Shown here piece by piece: positions 24,617 through 31,944 of a DNA stretch of 64,000 nucleotides. The stretch is taken from contig NZ_JAJCLZ010000010.1 in NCBI RefSeq assembly GCF_020559915.1, positions 38,495 through 102,494 of the forward strand, written 5' to 3'. Each line of letters opens with the position of its first letter. Position 1 is the first letter of the stretch. A program made the translations under genes and the position numbers. The stretch is from Ruminococcus sp. 210702-SL.1.03 (GTDB lineage: Bacteria > Bacillota > Clostridia > Oscillospirales > Ruminococcaceae). The notes under the pieces were generated by a model. It was not told the DNA's origin. It did not search any database and saw only the letters and a program-made list of their open reading frames with translations.

Positions 24617-25174
24617 ATGCATGAAATCAATTTAAGACCAGGCGAGGAGTTTTGGTATAACAACATACGTTTTATTTGCCTCGACATTATCGACGGCAAC
24701 TACTTAGCGATAACGGCTGAATGTTGGTGTGAAAAGCGTTTTAACGAGGAGTACAAGGACGGCTGCAACAACTGGGAGAAATCCACTCTCCGCCGCTTTC
24801 TTAACGAAGATGTACTCGAGGAACATTTTAACACGGAACATCTTGTAAAGCAAACGTCTGATCTTATTGCCGATAACGGCGATAAAGCTTACGGAACGTG
24901 TGAAGATTATATAACGCTGCTCACTTGCTACCAGTACCGCAAGTATAGAGATTATGTGCCGCTCTTTGAAGAATGTATGTGGACGCTTACTCCGTGGAGG
25001 TGCGACACCGGCGACGCTTGCAGCGTGCGTGGCGTCATCCCGACAGGAGCTATCAGCGACTACAGTGCGCGCAGCAGTCACGGGCTCGCCCCGGTTTGTT
25101 TATTTAATTCTGATAATCTCATATTGAGTCGCCGAACGGAGCTGCTTGACGGCAACAGAAACGAGGAGGGTTGA
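24617..25174 (+). CDS. DUF6273-like (C-type-lectin-like fold) protein
   Basis: 185 aa, after AGGAGG. WYNNIRFICLDIIDGNYLAITAECWCEKRFNEE ... NWEKSTLRRFLNEDVLEEHF ... WTLTPWRCDTGDACSVRGV ... GLAPVCLFNSD follows the DUF6273 pattern, a beta-rich lectin-like fold often found in gut Firmicutes and their phages. No signal peptide. Usual binding role unknown. Confidence 0.65.
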   Translation: MHEINLRPGEEFWYNNIRFICLDIIDGNYLAITAECWCEKRFNEEYKDGCNNWEKSTLRRFLNEDVLEEHFNTEHLVKQTSDLIADNGDKAYGTCEDYITLLTCYQYRKYRDYVPLFEECMWTLTPWRCDTGDACSVRGVIPTGAISDYSARSSHGLAPVCLFNSDNLILSRRTELLDGNRNEEG

Positions 25175-25176
25175 TC

Positions 25177-25737
25177 ATGCAGAAGAATACCAAAAACAAA
25201 GCTATACGGATAGCAGAGTTTAAGGCCATCATGGCTAACGCCGTTTCTCGCAATATAACAGATCAGCTTGACAAAATGGGATTTTTCACTGCGCCTGCGT
25301 CAACTAAATATCACGGCGCATATAGCGGCGGGCTGTTCGACCATTCAAAGATTGTAGCGCAGCAGCTCGTAGACCTCACTGATAAGCTAGGCCTGAAATG
25401 GCAAAACCCGAGCAGTCCGTATGTTGTCGGTATGTTTCACGATCTCTGCAAGTGCGATACATACAAGTACGTTTCTAACGGCGATAAATCGGGTGGACAT
25501 TTTGAGTATGTCAGGGACACGGTTCTTGACGGCCACGGCGATAAGTCGGTAATAATTGCACAAAAACTTCTGTACGGAATGTTGACAGACGAGGAAATAG
25601 CGTGCATACGTTGGCATATGGGCGCGTTTGACGACAAGGAGCGCTGGAACAATTATAGATATGCTATTACGCAATTCCCGAACGTGTTGTATACGCACAC
25701 GGCGGATATGATAGCGAGCACAATACTTGATACATGA
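25177..25737 (+). CDS. HD-domain hydrolase
   Basis: 186 aa from ATG 25177 (GGAGGG upstream; overlaps the previous stop by leader only). Metal-binding His and Asp: FDHSKIVAQQLVDL, VGMFHDLCKCDTYKY, and later CIRWHMGAFD. Likely phosphohydrolase acting on nucleotides or nucleic acid. In an early phage operon it could adjust nucleotide pools or counter host signalling. Confidence 0.75.
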   Translation: MQKNTKNKAIRIAEFKAIMANAVSRNITDQLDKMGFFTAPASTKYHGAYSGGLFDHSKIVAQQLVDLTDKLGLKWQNPSSPYVVGMFHDLCKCDTYKYVSNGDKSGGHFEYVRDTVLDGHGDKSVIIAQKLLYGMLTDEEIACIRWHMGAFDDKERWNNYRYAITQFPNVLYTHTADMIASTILDT

Positions 25738-25869
25738 TAGGTATTCCACGTTTATCATTGTAAATAGTATCGTTTTTAAAACAGTCTGCTTCGCAGGCGT
25801 TAAGGGCTTGTAATGTATATTAACTTTGTGCCCGTGATTATAAGACCTGTTCGAGGGGGCAAAGGGGTT

Positions 25870-25907
25870 GCAGGGGAAAAGGGGGAAACTTCCCCCGTTC
25901 CCCCTGC
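25870..25907. other. GC-rich nested stem-loop upstream of rep, possible origin
   Basis: Outer stem GCAGGGG (25870-25876) with CCCCTGC (25901-25907); inner stem GGGGGAA (25881-25887) with TTCCCCC (25890-25896). It sits 27 bases before the HUH Rep start in a 197-base gap. HUH Reps nick at such hairpins, so it may be a replication origin. It could instead be a terminator/attenuator. Confidence 0.5.
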
Positions 25908-25934
25908 GTTAGTAAAGCAAGGGAGGTTAAAGCT

Positions 25935-26756
25935 ATGCGTGTTTTGTATCGAGAACAAAGGCATGATTGTAATGATTATCTTGATATAGATATATTCCCA
26001 GTGCTGAAACACAGCAGCAAGGGTAAGCGCGCTAAGAAGTCTAAACCTACATCACTGACGCAGGAACGATATAATCACCAGTGCAGAGTTAAGAAGCTTG
26101 AACGTTTGGTTATGACGAATTTCAAGCAGGGCGAAGCCGTGTTTTATAACCCATCGTACAATGATGAAAATTTACCCCCGAATGATGTAGCAGCAAAGCG
26201 GGCTTTGCAGAATTTTTTTAAGCGGCTAAAACGATACCGCAAGAGAAATGGCTTGCCGGAACTTAAATACATAGCCACGACGGAAAAGGGTAAGCGCTCG
26301 GGGCGTTATCATCATCACCTTATCTTAAACTGCGCGGATATGTCAGTATCAGCGCTTGATAAACTGTGGGGCAACGGATATGCGTATGCTTCACTCGTTA
26401 TATTTGATAGCGATGGGGTCGCGGGGCTTGCAAAGTATTTCTGCAAGAAAAAGCAGCCAAATACAGCAGACGAAAGCGAGGATAAAAGGTTAGGGAACGC
26501 GTGGAGCAGTTCAAGGAATTTAGTACAGCCGAAAATCACAAAACGTGACGGACGGATAAGCAAATCTAAGGCATACGAATTATACACGCTGGGCAATGAC
26601 GGCAGCAAAGAGTACGAGAGATTATATCCGAATTATGTGTTTTCATATGCTCGTCCGCTTTATAACGAGATCAACGGCGGTTTTTATATATCTGTTCGTA
26701 TGCGGCGTGTTTGTGAACGACGAAAGCGGAACAGGAGGGGATATAATGGGAGCTAG
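25935..26756 (+). CDS. HUH-type replication initiator (Rep)
   Basis: 273 aa, ATG 25935 after GGGAGG. The HUH metal motif is GRYHHHLILN and the likely catalytic Tyr is in GLAKYFCKKK; the layout matches rolling-circle initiators of small phages and plasmids. It nicks an origin and starts single-strand displacement. No DNA polymerase is visible in the prophage. It overlaps the next gene by 11 bases. Confidence 0.78.
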   Translation: MRVLYREQRHDCNDYLDIDIFPVLKHSSKGKRAKKSKPTSLTQERYNHQCRVKKLERLVMTNFKQGEAVFYNPSYNDENLPPNDVAAKRALQNFFKRLKRYRKRNGLPELKYIATTEKGKRSGRYHHHLILNCADMSVSALDKLWGNGYAYASLVIFDSDGVAGLAKYFCKKKQPNTADESEDKRLGNAWSSSRNLVQPKITKRDGRISKSKAYELYTLGNDGSKEYERLYPNYVFSYARPLYNEINGGFYISVRMRRVCERRKRNRRGYNGS

Positions 26757-27063
26757 TTATTACTGGTACAAAGATAACGGCATATGTGTACGCTGCGGAC
26801 AGCGTAGAGCCATAGAGGGAAAAACACTGTGCAGCGTGTGCCAGGAGAAGATACACAAATGGTATAAAGATAACAGAAGTAAACGTTGTGCTAAGGGTCG
26901 TCAGCAGTATAAGGAGCGTAAAGCGCAGGGCGTATGCGTGAGCTGTGGTATATCGCGCCCCGTTGAAGGTCGTGTTCGCTGCGCTACGTGTATGAAATAT
27001 CAGCGCGCTGCCGGCAGAGAATCATATTTAAAGAAGTTAGAAGAAAGGAGCAAAAAAGCATGA
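26746..27063 (+). CDS. Tandem zinc-ribbon protein, paralog 1
   Basis: 105 aa, ATG 26746 after GGAGGGG. Two Cys4 units: CVRCGQRRAIEGKTLCSVC and CVSCGISRPVEGRVRCATC, each followed by a basic helix (WYKDNRSKRCAKGRQQYKER). Likely binds nucleic acid. The next gene is a close paralog, and their ends overlap (ATGA). Confidence 0.68.
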   Translation: MGASYYWYKDNGICVRCGQRRAIEGKTLCSVCQEKIHKWYKDNRSKRCAKGRQQYKERKAQGVCVSCGISRPVEGRVRCATCMKYQRAAGRESYLKKLEERSKKA

Positions 27064-27365
27064 ACGATAATTACAATTATCGTTGGTACAAATCACACGG
27101 GATATGTGTATCATGCAGGCAATGTAAAGCTACCAATGGTAAGGTACTTTGTGAAGCCTGCCGCCGTCGTGCTCATGAACGCTATGATTCCAAGCAAAGA
27201 AATAAACTGCATGAAAGGTACAAGTATAGGAAAGCTAAGGGGCTATGCGTGCGTTGCGGTGTATCACGTTCTGCAAAAGATCATGTACTTTGTGCTGAGT
27301 GTATGGACTATCAGCGCAAAGCAAGCAGGAAATCATACAAAAAGAGGTTATCAAATGAAAAGTAA
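27060..27365 (+). CDS. Tandem zinc-ribbon protein, paralog 2
   Basis: 101 aa from ATG 27060, overlapping the previous stop. Two Cys4 units (CVSCRQCKATNGKVLCEAC and CVRCGVSRSAKDHVLCAEC) at the same spacing as the preceding protein. A tandem gene duplication; role unknown. Confidence 0.68.
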   Translation: MNDNYNYRWYKSHGICVSCRQCKATNGKVLCEACRRRAHERYDSKQRNKLHERYKYRKAKGLCVRCGVSRSAKDHVLCAECMDYQRKASRKSYKKRLSNEK

Positions 27366-27639
27366 TTTTGGCGAAATCGTAATAAGAATGGAAAAACGCC
27401 CATGCGTTGTGAACGGTGAGCTTAAAGCGATATTCCATTGTTGGGAAAATCGCTCTGAGATCATACCGCCGTCAATCACTCTGGGAGGACATAACGGCGG
27501 GGTCGTTAGTGGAGTTATCGGCATTGTCGAACGTGAAGATGGTCAAATTCTGCGCGTGACCGACCCGACGGCTATCAGATTTACAGACAATATATTCAGT
27601 GAATATAGTTTTGATGAATCAGCAAAGGAAGAAGAATGA
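27355..27639 (+). CDS. Unknown small early protein
   Basis: 94 aa (AGAGG upstream of ATG 27355; overlaps the previous gene by 11 bases). Mixed alpha/beta with no recognised motif; MEKRPCVVNGELKAIFHCWENRSEIIPPSITLGGH is typical of small uncharacterised phage proteins. Acidic tail. Confidence 0.55.
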   Translation: MKSNFGEIVIRMEKRPCVVNGELKAIFHCWENRSEIIPPSITLGGHNGGVVSGVIGIVEREDGQILRVTDPTAIRFTDNIFSEYSFDESAKEEE

Positions 27640-27764
27640 AAATGGCTGCAATTATAATTACCGTTATATTATCCGCCATAGCGGGTATACTGTGGGCGCT
27701 GTGCGCGGCGGGAACTGACGGAGATTTTGAGAATGAGGAGGACGAGGAAAATGAAAACGCATGA
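27636..27764 (+). CDS. Very small membrane protein with acidic tail
   Basis: 42 aa, overlapping genes at both ends. One membrane helix (AAIIITVILSAIAGILWALCAAG) followed by GDFENEEDEENENA. Too short for most gene finders; overlap coupling and good composition support it. Confidence 0.5.
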   Translation: MKMAAIIITVILSAIAGILWALCAAGTDGDFENEEDEENENA

Positions 27765-28026
27765 GCTTAAACTTGACATAGAATTTTGTGACGCTGTTCT
27801 AAACAAGCAGAAAACATTCGAGGTGCGGAAGAATGACAGAGGTTTTCAGACGGGTGATCTAATAAGATTTACACCGACTGACGGTATCTTTCATCGTAAG
27901 TTGGACGGCGGAACAATAGAACACGCCAAGCACGAAATATCAGAGCGCACATACAAGATAAAATATATTCTCAATGGCTGGGGGATAAAAAACGGCTATG
28001 TCGTACTGGGAATCGAGGAGGTGTGA
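27751..28026 (+). CDS. DUF3850 (ASCH-superfamily) protein
   Basis: 91 aa, ATG 27751 after GAGGAGGACGAGG. HELKLDIEFCDAVLNKQKTFEVRKNDRGFQTGDLIRF is the DUF3850 pattern of the ASCH/PUA-like superfamily, which binds RNA or modified bases. Common in phages next to Lar-type genes, as here. Confidence 0.8.
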   Translation: MKTHELKLDIEFCDAVLNKQKTFEVRKNDRGFQTGDLIRFTPTDGIFHRKLDGGTIEHAKHEISERTYKIKYILNGWGIKNGYVVLGIEEV

Positions 28027-28028
28027 CG

Positions 28029-28394
28029 ATGAAAGCAATTGAAAAAGAATTAAAAAGCTGCCCGTTTTGCGGTGGGGAAGCAAAAATAGAACATATTGAG
28101 GACAGTTATTTGTGCTATGCGATATGCACAAAATGCCACGCAACAGCACAGGGCTTTTTTAATTATCCTGGCAGCAACAGCGAAGAAAAATCCGTTCACG
28201 CGTGGAATAGAAGGGTGGGTGAGCTGCCTGCCGCCGACGTGCAGGAAGTCAAGCACGGATATTGGCAGAACAAATATAGAAGTGGCACGACAATTAAAGA
28301 GGGTGTTGTATCTTCCTGTTGTGATATGTGGAATAACAGAAAATCGCAGTTCTGCCCGAATTGCGGTGCTAGAATGGACGGTGAAGAAAGATGA
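28029..28394 (+). CDS. Lar-family restriction-alleviation-like zinc protein
   Basis: 121 aa from ATG 28029. N-terminal Lar-type zinc ribbon (LKSCPFCGGEAKIEHIE...CTKCHATAQGF...AWNRRVG) and a second Cys pair at the C-terminus (FCPNCGARMDG). Lar of the Rac prophage reduces host type I restriction; the family is broad, so the function here is inferred. Confidence 0.75.
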   Translation: MKAIEKELKSCPFCGGEAKIEHIEDSYLCYAICTKCHATAQGFFNYPGSNSEEKSVHAWNRRVGELPAADVQEVKHGYWQNKYRSGTTIKEGVVSSCCDMWNNRKSQFCPNCGARMDGEER

Positions 28395-28633
28395 AACATT
28401 CAGAACTTGAAAAATTCTTAGGCAAAACTGTTGAAATAACAATCTTCGATGGTGATACATATAGTGGTATTCTGCACAAAACTGGCGAGGAGCAGTTCAA
28501 AAATAATTGCAATCTGTATTTGCCAAAAAAGTACTACTTCGTGGTAGATGATTGCGGAATACTCTGCGGCAACTGCATATTCAAATGCTCGCACGTCAGT
28601 AAGATACGGTCGTTAGGTGGTGAGATCAAATGA
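28391..28633 (+). CDS. Small Sm-like or SH3-like protein
   Basis: 80 aa, overlapping the genes on both sides. LEKFLGKTVEITIFDGDTYSGILHKT resembles the start of a small beta-barrel (Sm-like) fold; paired Cys (CGILCGNCIFKC) may be structural. Not firmly assigned. Confidence 0.55.
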   Translation: MKHSELEKFLGKTVEITIFDGDTYSGILHKTGEEQFKNNCNLYLPKKYYFVVDDCGILCGNCIFKCSHVSKIRSLGGEIK

Positions 28634-28839
28634 AAGCTGTAGAGAAACCAACTCTAAAAACTTGCCCTTTCTGCGGAGAAAAGGTAAGAAAGTTCATATC
28701 GCCTTTACAGCAAACGGTAATGTTTATGTGCGACAACTGCGGGGCTGATGTATGCTTCTATGGCGCGGAGCATGAACCGCGAGCGTCGCAGGCATGGAAC
28801 AGGAGGGCGACAAGCAATGACAGTGACCGAAATCATTGA
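28630..28839 (+). CDS. Short Lar-like zinc-ribbon protein
   Basis: 69 aa. LKTCPFCGEKVRKFISPLQQTVMFMCDNCGADVCF and AWNRRATS match the Lar-family zinc ribbon. A second, shorter member of the family two genes after the first. It overlaps the next gene by 23 bases. Confidence 0.7.
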   Translation: MKAVEKPTLKTCPFCGEKVRKFISPLQQTVMFMCDNCGADVCFYGAEHEPRASQAWNRRATSNDSDRNH

Positions 28840-29200
28840 TAAAACGGCGCGGGCTGTTGTAATGGAGCTGAAACAATCAGATATGCTCAGTAAGAGCAGG
28901 CTCGGGAGCTTTAAAAAAACGGAACGGATATTGTACGAATATCCCGAGTTATGTCGCAGTGATGATGAAGAGGTACGCAAATTTGTCGCGGAGATCGACC
29001 GCGCGCTTGACAAAATATCTGATGATCCGTATTTTGAGCTTATTGAAATGAAATATTTCCGCGGCTGGACACATGAACGTATAGCAGAACATTTCGGCGT
29101 AGATGTATCGGTAATATCGAAACGTCGAACCAAGCTTATAGATCAGCTTAGACCGATGATCTTCACGCGAGATTTTGTCCGCGAAATGCTTGATATGTAA
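28817..29200 (+). CDS. Sigma-70 region-4-like late transcription regulator (ArpU type)
   Basis: 127 aa from ATG 28817. The C-terminal part is a sigma-like helix-turn-helix (YFELIEMKYFRGWTHERIAEHFGVDVSVISKRRTKLIDQL). Such proteins at the end of early operons switch on the late operon. The 11-bp repeats before the late promoter (30658-30690) are a possible target. Confidence 0.75.
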   Translation: MTVTEIIDKTARAVVMELKQSDMLSKSRLGSFKKTERILYEYPELCRSDDEEVRKFVAEIDRALDKISDDPYFELIEMKYFRGWTHERIAEHFGVDVSVISKRRTKLIDQLRPMIFTRDFVREMLDM

Positions 29201-29204
29201 TATA

Positions 29205-29308
29205 ATACCCTCTGAAAATCAATCTCAGAGGGTATTTGTTATTTTATACGAATTTTACGCGAAAACTTTGTGCAATAATTCGCATAAAATCTTATTAAAA
29301 AGGCTTGA
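29205..29308 (+). repeat. 104-bp direct repeat, copy 1, with hairpin and promoter start
   Basis: Nearly identical to 29918-30021 (offset 713). It begins with a 10-bp-stem hairpin (TACCCTCTGA / TCAGAGGGTA) that can end the preceding gene, and runs to the -35 box of the next promoter. In copy 1 the loop is AAATCAATC. Confidence 0.85.
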
Positions 29309-29333
29309 CAATATGTATAACATATGTTATACT
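29305..29333 (+). promoter_or_regulatory. Promoter with 18-bp palindromic operator
   Basis: TTGACA (29305-29310), 17-base spacer, TATACT (29328-29333). The perfect palindrome GTATAACATATGTTATAC (29315-29332) fills the spacer and the -10 box, so a dimeric repressor bound there would block it. The small genes encoded nearby are candidates. Confidence 0.75.
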
Positions 29334-29359
29334 ATAATTAGAGCAAGGGAGGTGAGAAC

Positions 29360-29470
29360 ATGACAAATGAACAGTTTCGCTCAGTAATTAAAATGGTCAT
29401 TCAGATCATTAAGGACAGCGAAAATACCGAGGAAGCTGTGAAAAAAATAGAAGCCTTACTCGATGAATAA
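29360..29470 (+). CDS. 36-aa ORF of duplicated module, copy 1
   Basis: MTNEQFRSVIKMVIQIIKDS... from ATG 29360 with an excellent ribosome site (GGGAGGTGAGA). A helical peptide whose layout and context match the 42-aa ORF at 30103. Promoter with operator upstream, GC-rich hairpin downstream. Function unknown. Confidence 0.55.
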   Translation: MTNEQFRSVIKMVIQIIKDSENTEEAVKKIEALLDE

Positions 29471-29492
29471 GACTTCTAAACAGTAAAACACA

Positions 29493-29523
29493 AAGACGGG
29501 CGGCGGTCGCCGCCGCCTATCTT
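29493..29523 (+). terminator. GC-rich hairpin after the 36-aa ORF
   Basis: GGCGGCGG-TCG-CCGCCGCC framed by AAGA/TCTT. The same element recurs at 30257-30298. A poor T run here makes it an attenuator or RNA-stabilising hairpin as well as a terminator candidate. Confidence 0.55.
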
Positions 29524-29576
29524 ATGTTTATAATATAACACATTTAAAATGCAATGTCAAGAAAGGATTTGTTTTT

Positions 29577-29894
29577 ATGAGTGGCACAGAGAAAAAAATG
29601 ACACCTCAGCAGAAATACGATAAAGAGAATACAAAAACTTATGCGGTAAAGGTCATGAAAAACACCGAACCCGATATTTACGAGAAGCTGGAGAGTATCG
29701 ACAATAAAGCAGGATATATAAAGAAACTCATTCGTAAAGATATAGCTGCTAACTCCGAAGATCTCACCGATGGCGAAACGGGTATGACAAATTATCAGTT
29801 TAAAGTTTTTTTGAAGATGGTAAAATCAAAAGCGGAAACCTCCACAAGAGAGGAATTTATAAAAACGATAGATGATATAATATCAGATCTATAA
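29577..29894 (+). CDS. Unknown regulator-like protein of duplicated module
   Basis: 105 aa, ATG 29577 after AAAGGA. Its N-terminal half (QQKYDKENTKTYAVKVMKNTEPDIYEKLESIDNKAGYIKKLIRKDI) looks like the ribbon-helix-helix type used in small plasmid and phage repressors, including the strand plus two-helix layout. It may bind the palindrome at 29315-29332. Confidence 0.6.
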   Translation: MSGTEKKMTPQQKYDKENTKTYAVKVMKNTEPDIYEKLESIDNKAGYIKKLIRKDIAANSEDLTDGETGMTNYQFKVFLKMVKSKAETSTREEFIKTIDDIISDL

Positions 29895-29917
29895 CAGAAT
29901 GTGCAAGCAATTGATAA

Positions 29918-30021
29918 ATACCCTCTGAGATTGATTTTCAGAGGGTATTTGTTATTTTATACGAATTTTACGCGAAAACTTTGTGCAATAATTCGCATAA
30001 AAACTTATTAAAAAGGCTTGA
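29918..30021 (+). repeat. 104-bp direct repeat, copy 2, with inverted hairpin loop
   Basis: Same orientation as 29205-29308 except for the 29-base hairpin at its start, which is the exact reverse complement of that in copy 1: stem arms alike, loop GATTGATTT in place of AAATCAATC. Confidence 0.85.
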
Positions 30022-30046
30022 TTTTTGTACGTACATATGTTATAAT
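30018..30046 (+). promoter_or_regulatory. Promoter of the second module
   Basis: TTGATT (30018-30023), 17-base spacer, TATAAT (30041-30046). The spacer keeps the ACATATGT core (30033-30040) and right arm of the first operator, but the left arm differs (GTAC), so it is probably a weaker or diverged operator. Confidence 0.65.
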
Positions 30047-30102
30047 AAGATTACAGTAAGCAAGGCTTACAAGTCACGGGGCAGAACGAGAAAGGAGGAA
30101 AT

Positions 30103-30231
30103 ATGAGCAAGATGACCGCAAAGGAATTTGACTTGTTGATCTCATTGATACTCTCAATGCTGAAAAAAGGTGAAACCGAAGAAGTGATAAGGCTTCTCGA
30201 GGAAACCAAAAACAAAAAAAGCTCCGACTAA
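30103..30231 (+). CDS. 42-aa ORF of duplicated module, copy 2
   Basis: MSKMTAKEFDLLISLILSML... from ATG 30103 with AAAGGAGG. Same place and helical character as the 36-aa ORF at 29360 (EEAVKKIEALLDE versus EEVIRLLEETK). Function unknown. Confidence 0.55.
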   Translation: MSKMTAKEFDLLISLILSMLKKGETEEVIRLLEETKNKKSSD

Positions 30232-30256
30232 ATAAGCCGGAGCAATGGAAGAAAAC

Positions 30257-30298
30257 TAAGACGGGCGGTTCTGCCGCCGCCTATCTTATTTTTTAATA
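30257..30298 (+). terminator. Terminator of the second module
   Basis: GGCGG-TTCTG-CCGCC followed by GCCTATCTTATTTTTT. It is the counterpart of the hairpin at 29493-29523 but with a better T run. Confidence 0.7.
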
Positions 30299-30331
30299 TA
30301 TCACGTTTTGCCCCGAATGTCAAGATAGGGC

Positions 30332-30541
30332 GTGATAAAAATCGAAAACAACAAGAAAAAAATGGGCAGACCAACCACCGAAAAAAGAGATAAGCGATTT
30401 GAATTAAGGCTTTCGGAAGAAACGTATTCTACACTGGAAGAATGTTCGGCAATTCTCAATATAACTAAGGCAGAAGTTATACACAGAGGAATAGCATTGG
30501 TAAAGGCGAATATAGACGCTAGCGCCGAAGATCTACACTGA
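30332..30541 (+). CDS. Ribbon-helix-helix (CopG-like) regulator
   Basis: 69 aa from GTG 30332 (ATAGGG upstream; ATG 30362 also possible). KRDKRFELRLSEETYSTLEECSAILNITKAEVIHRGIALV is a ribbon-helix-helix DNA-binding domain. Third regulator-like gene in the duplicated area and a candidate for the palindromic operators. Confidence 0.75.
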   Translation: MIKIENNKKKMGRPTTEKRDKRFELRLSEETYSTLEECSAILNITKAEVIHRGIALVKANIDASAEDLH

Positions 30542-30616
30542 TGGCAAAACAGCTATGCCGTCACGCTTCGCTTGATAGCGTGAGCTGAAAAATAATAACC
30601 AAATATCTACACTAGC

Positions 30617-30648
30617 ACCCGTTGAGGAAATTCAGCGGGTGTTTTTTT
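30617..30648 (+). terminator. Terminator before the late operon
   Basis: ACCCGTTGA (30617-30625) pairs with TCAGCGGGT (30632-30640), followed by seven T. It separates early regulatory genes from the late operon. Confidence 0.8.
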
Positions 30649-30657
30649 GTGCATAAT

Positions 30658-30724
30658 GGCACATTCGCGGCACATTCGCGGCACATTTTAGTATATTGTC
30701 TAATCTGATTTGTGCGTGTATAAT
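30658..30724 (+). promoter_or_regulatory. Late promoter with 11-bp iterons
   Basis: GGCACATTCGC occurs twice in tandem (30658-30668, 30669-30679) with a third partial copy (30680-30690). Just after them come TTGTCT (30696-30701), a 17-base spacer and TATAAT (30719-30724). The 11-bp period places an activator on one face of the helix, and the sigma-like protein at 28817 is the natural candidate. Confidence 0.65.
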
Positions 30725-30756
30725 AGGCTTAATAAATAACGGGACGGGGTGAACAA

Positions 30757-30975
30757 ATGTCAAGCGAAATATGGGTCGCGCTGCTTAGTTTTGCGGGAAC
30801 GCTGGTCGGAAGTTACAGCGGATTGAAACTTACATCGTATCGCATTCAGCAGCTAGAAAAAAAGGTCGAGGAGCACAATAATTTCGCCCGCCGTATTCCC
30901 GTGCTGGAAGAAAAAATGAAAGTTGAAGAACATCGTATAGCAGATCTGGAGGGTGCGGCGAAGCATGAGAAATAA
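30757..30975 (+). CDS. Small membrane protein with coiled coil, lysis cassette
   Basis: 72 aa. One membrane helix (WVALLSFAGTLVGSYSGL) then a coiled coil (IQQLEKKVEEHNNFARRIPVLEEKMKVEEHRIADLE). This layout is common just before phage holins and may be a holin partner. First gene of the late operon, overlapping the holin gene. Confidence 0.7.
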   Translation: MSSEIWVALLSFAGTLVGSYSGLKLTSYRIQQLEKKVEEHNNFARRIPVLEEKMKVEEHRIADLEGAAKHEK

Positions 30976-31147
30976 GCTTATAAACCTACTGACGGTAAAA
31001 AGCATAGTAACAATCATGTTATCAGTAGTCTTTTGCGTCCTGTCGGTGAACGGCGTAATAAGCGGACGTGATTTTCTCACGATATTCACTACGGTCATAG
31101 CGTTCTATTTCGGAACGCAGACAGAAAAGAAAGCGGATAAGGAGTGA
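30965..31147 (+). CDS. Phage holin
   Basis: 60 aa from ATG 30965. Two membrane helices ([20 protein letters not shown] and [14 protein letters not shown]) and a charged end (TEKKADKE), as in small clostridial phage holins. Directly before the endolysin, so it probably releases or triggers it. Confidence 0.75.
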   Translation: MRNKLINLLTVKSIVTIMLSVVFCVLSVNGVISGRDFLTIFTTVIAFYFGTQTEKKADKE

Positions 31148-31152
31148 TTAAA

Positions 31153-31944
31153 ATGAAAAAAGGCATTGACATTTCATATTGCCAGGGCTCGCCTGACTTC
31201 TCAAAAGTGCGCGGCGCGGTCGATTTCGTGATAATGCAGATAGGTTACGGGCGTTACGCGGGGCAGATAGACAAGACTTTCGCGCGCAATTACAGCGAGT
31301 GCAAGAAGCACGGCATACCCTGCGGCGGGTACTGGTTCAGCTACGCGACGACTGCCGATGAAGCACGGCAGGAAGCAAAGTGCTGTATAGCTGCTATTAA
31401 GGGCAAACAGTTTGAATACCCCATTTACTTTGACGTTGAGGGTAAGTCACTTGTAGGACGCAGCGGCGTTTCGTCAATGTGCAAGGCGTTCTGCGAGGAG
31501 CTTGAAAAGGCGGGCTATTTCGCGGGAATTTACATGAGCCGCAGCCCAGCTCAGACCATGCTTACTGCGGACGTTGCAAAGCGTTACGCGTTATGGCTTG
31601 CGGAATACGGCTCAAAACTCAACTGGTCGGGTGATGTTGGAATGTGGCAGCATACGTCAGCAGGGAAGATCGACGGTATAAACGGCAATGTTGATTGTAA
31701 CAACTGCTATGTTGATTACCCGACCGCAATAAAGAAAGCGGGCTTGAACGGATATAAGAAAACGTCGAACCCGTCTGAAAATAAGACCGATAAGAAACCG
31801 AAGCAGAAAACATATATCGTCAAGAAAGGCGATACGCTCAGCGCGATAGCGGCTAAGTACAAGACAACTGTATCTGCAATAACTAAGAAAAACGGCATTA
31901 AAAACCCTGATATTATCTACGTCGGACAGAAGTTGATAATATGA
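31153..31944 (+). CDS. Endolysin: GH25 lysozyme with LysM domain
   Basis: 263 aa from ATG 31153 (AAGGAG upstream). GH25 domain (about 1-190; [27 protein letters not shown] with catalytic Asp/Glu), a linker, and one LysM wall-binding repeat (about 215-263; [26 protein letters not shown]). It cuts the glycan strands of peptidoglycan to release phage. No signal peptide, so it depends on the holin. Confidence 0.93.
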   Translation: MKKGIDISYCQGSPDFSKVRGAVDFVIMQIGYGRYAGQIDKTFARNYSECKKHGIPCGGYWFSYATTADEARQEAKCCIAAIKGKQFEYPIYFDVEGKSLVGRSGVSSMCKAFCEELEKAGYFAGIYMSRSPAQTMLTADVAKRYALWLAEYGSKLNWSGDVGMWQHTSAGKIDGINGNVDCNNCYVDYPTAIKKAGLNGYKKTSNPSENKTDKKPKQKTYIVKKGDTLSAIAAKYKTTVSAITKKNGIKNPDIIYVGQKLII

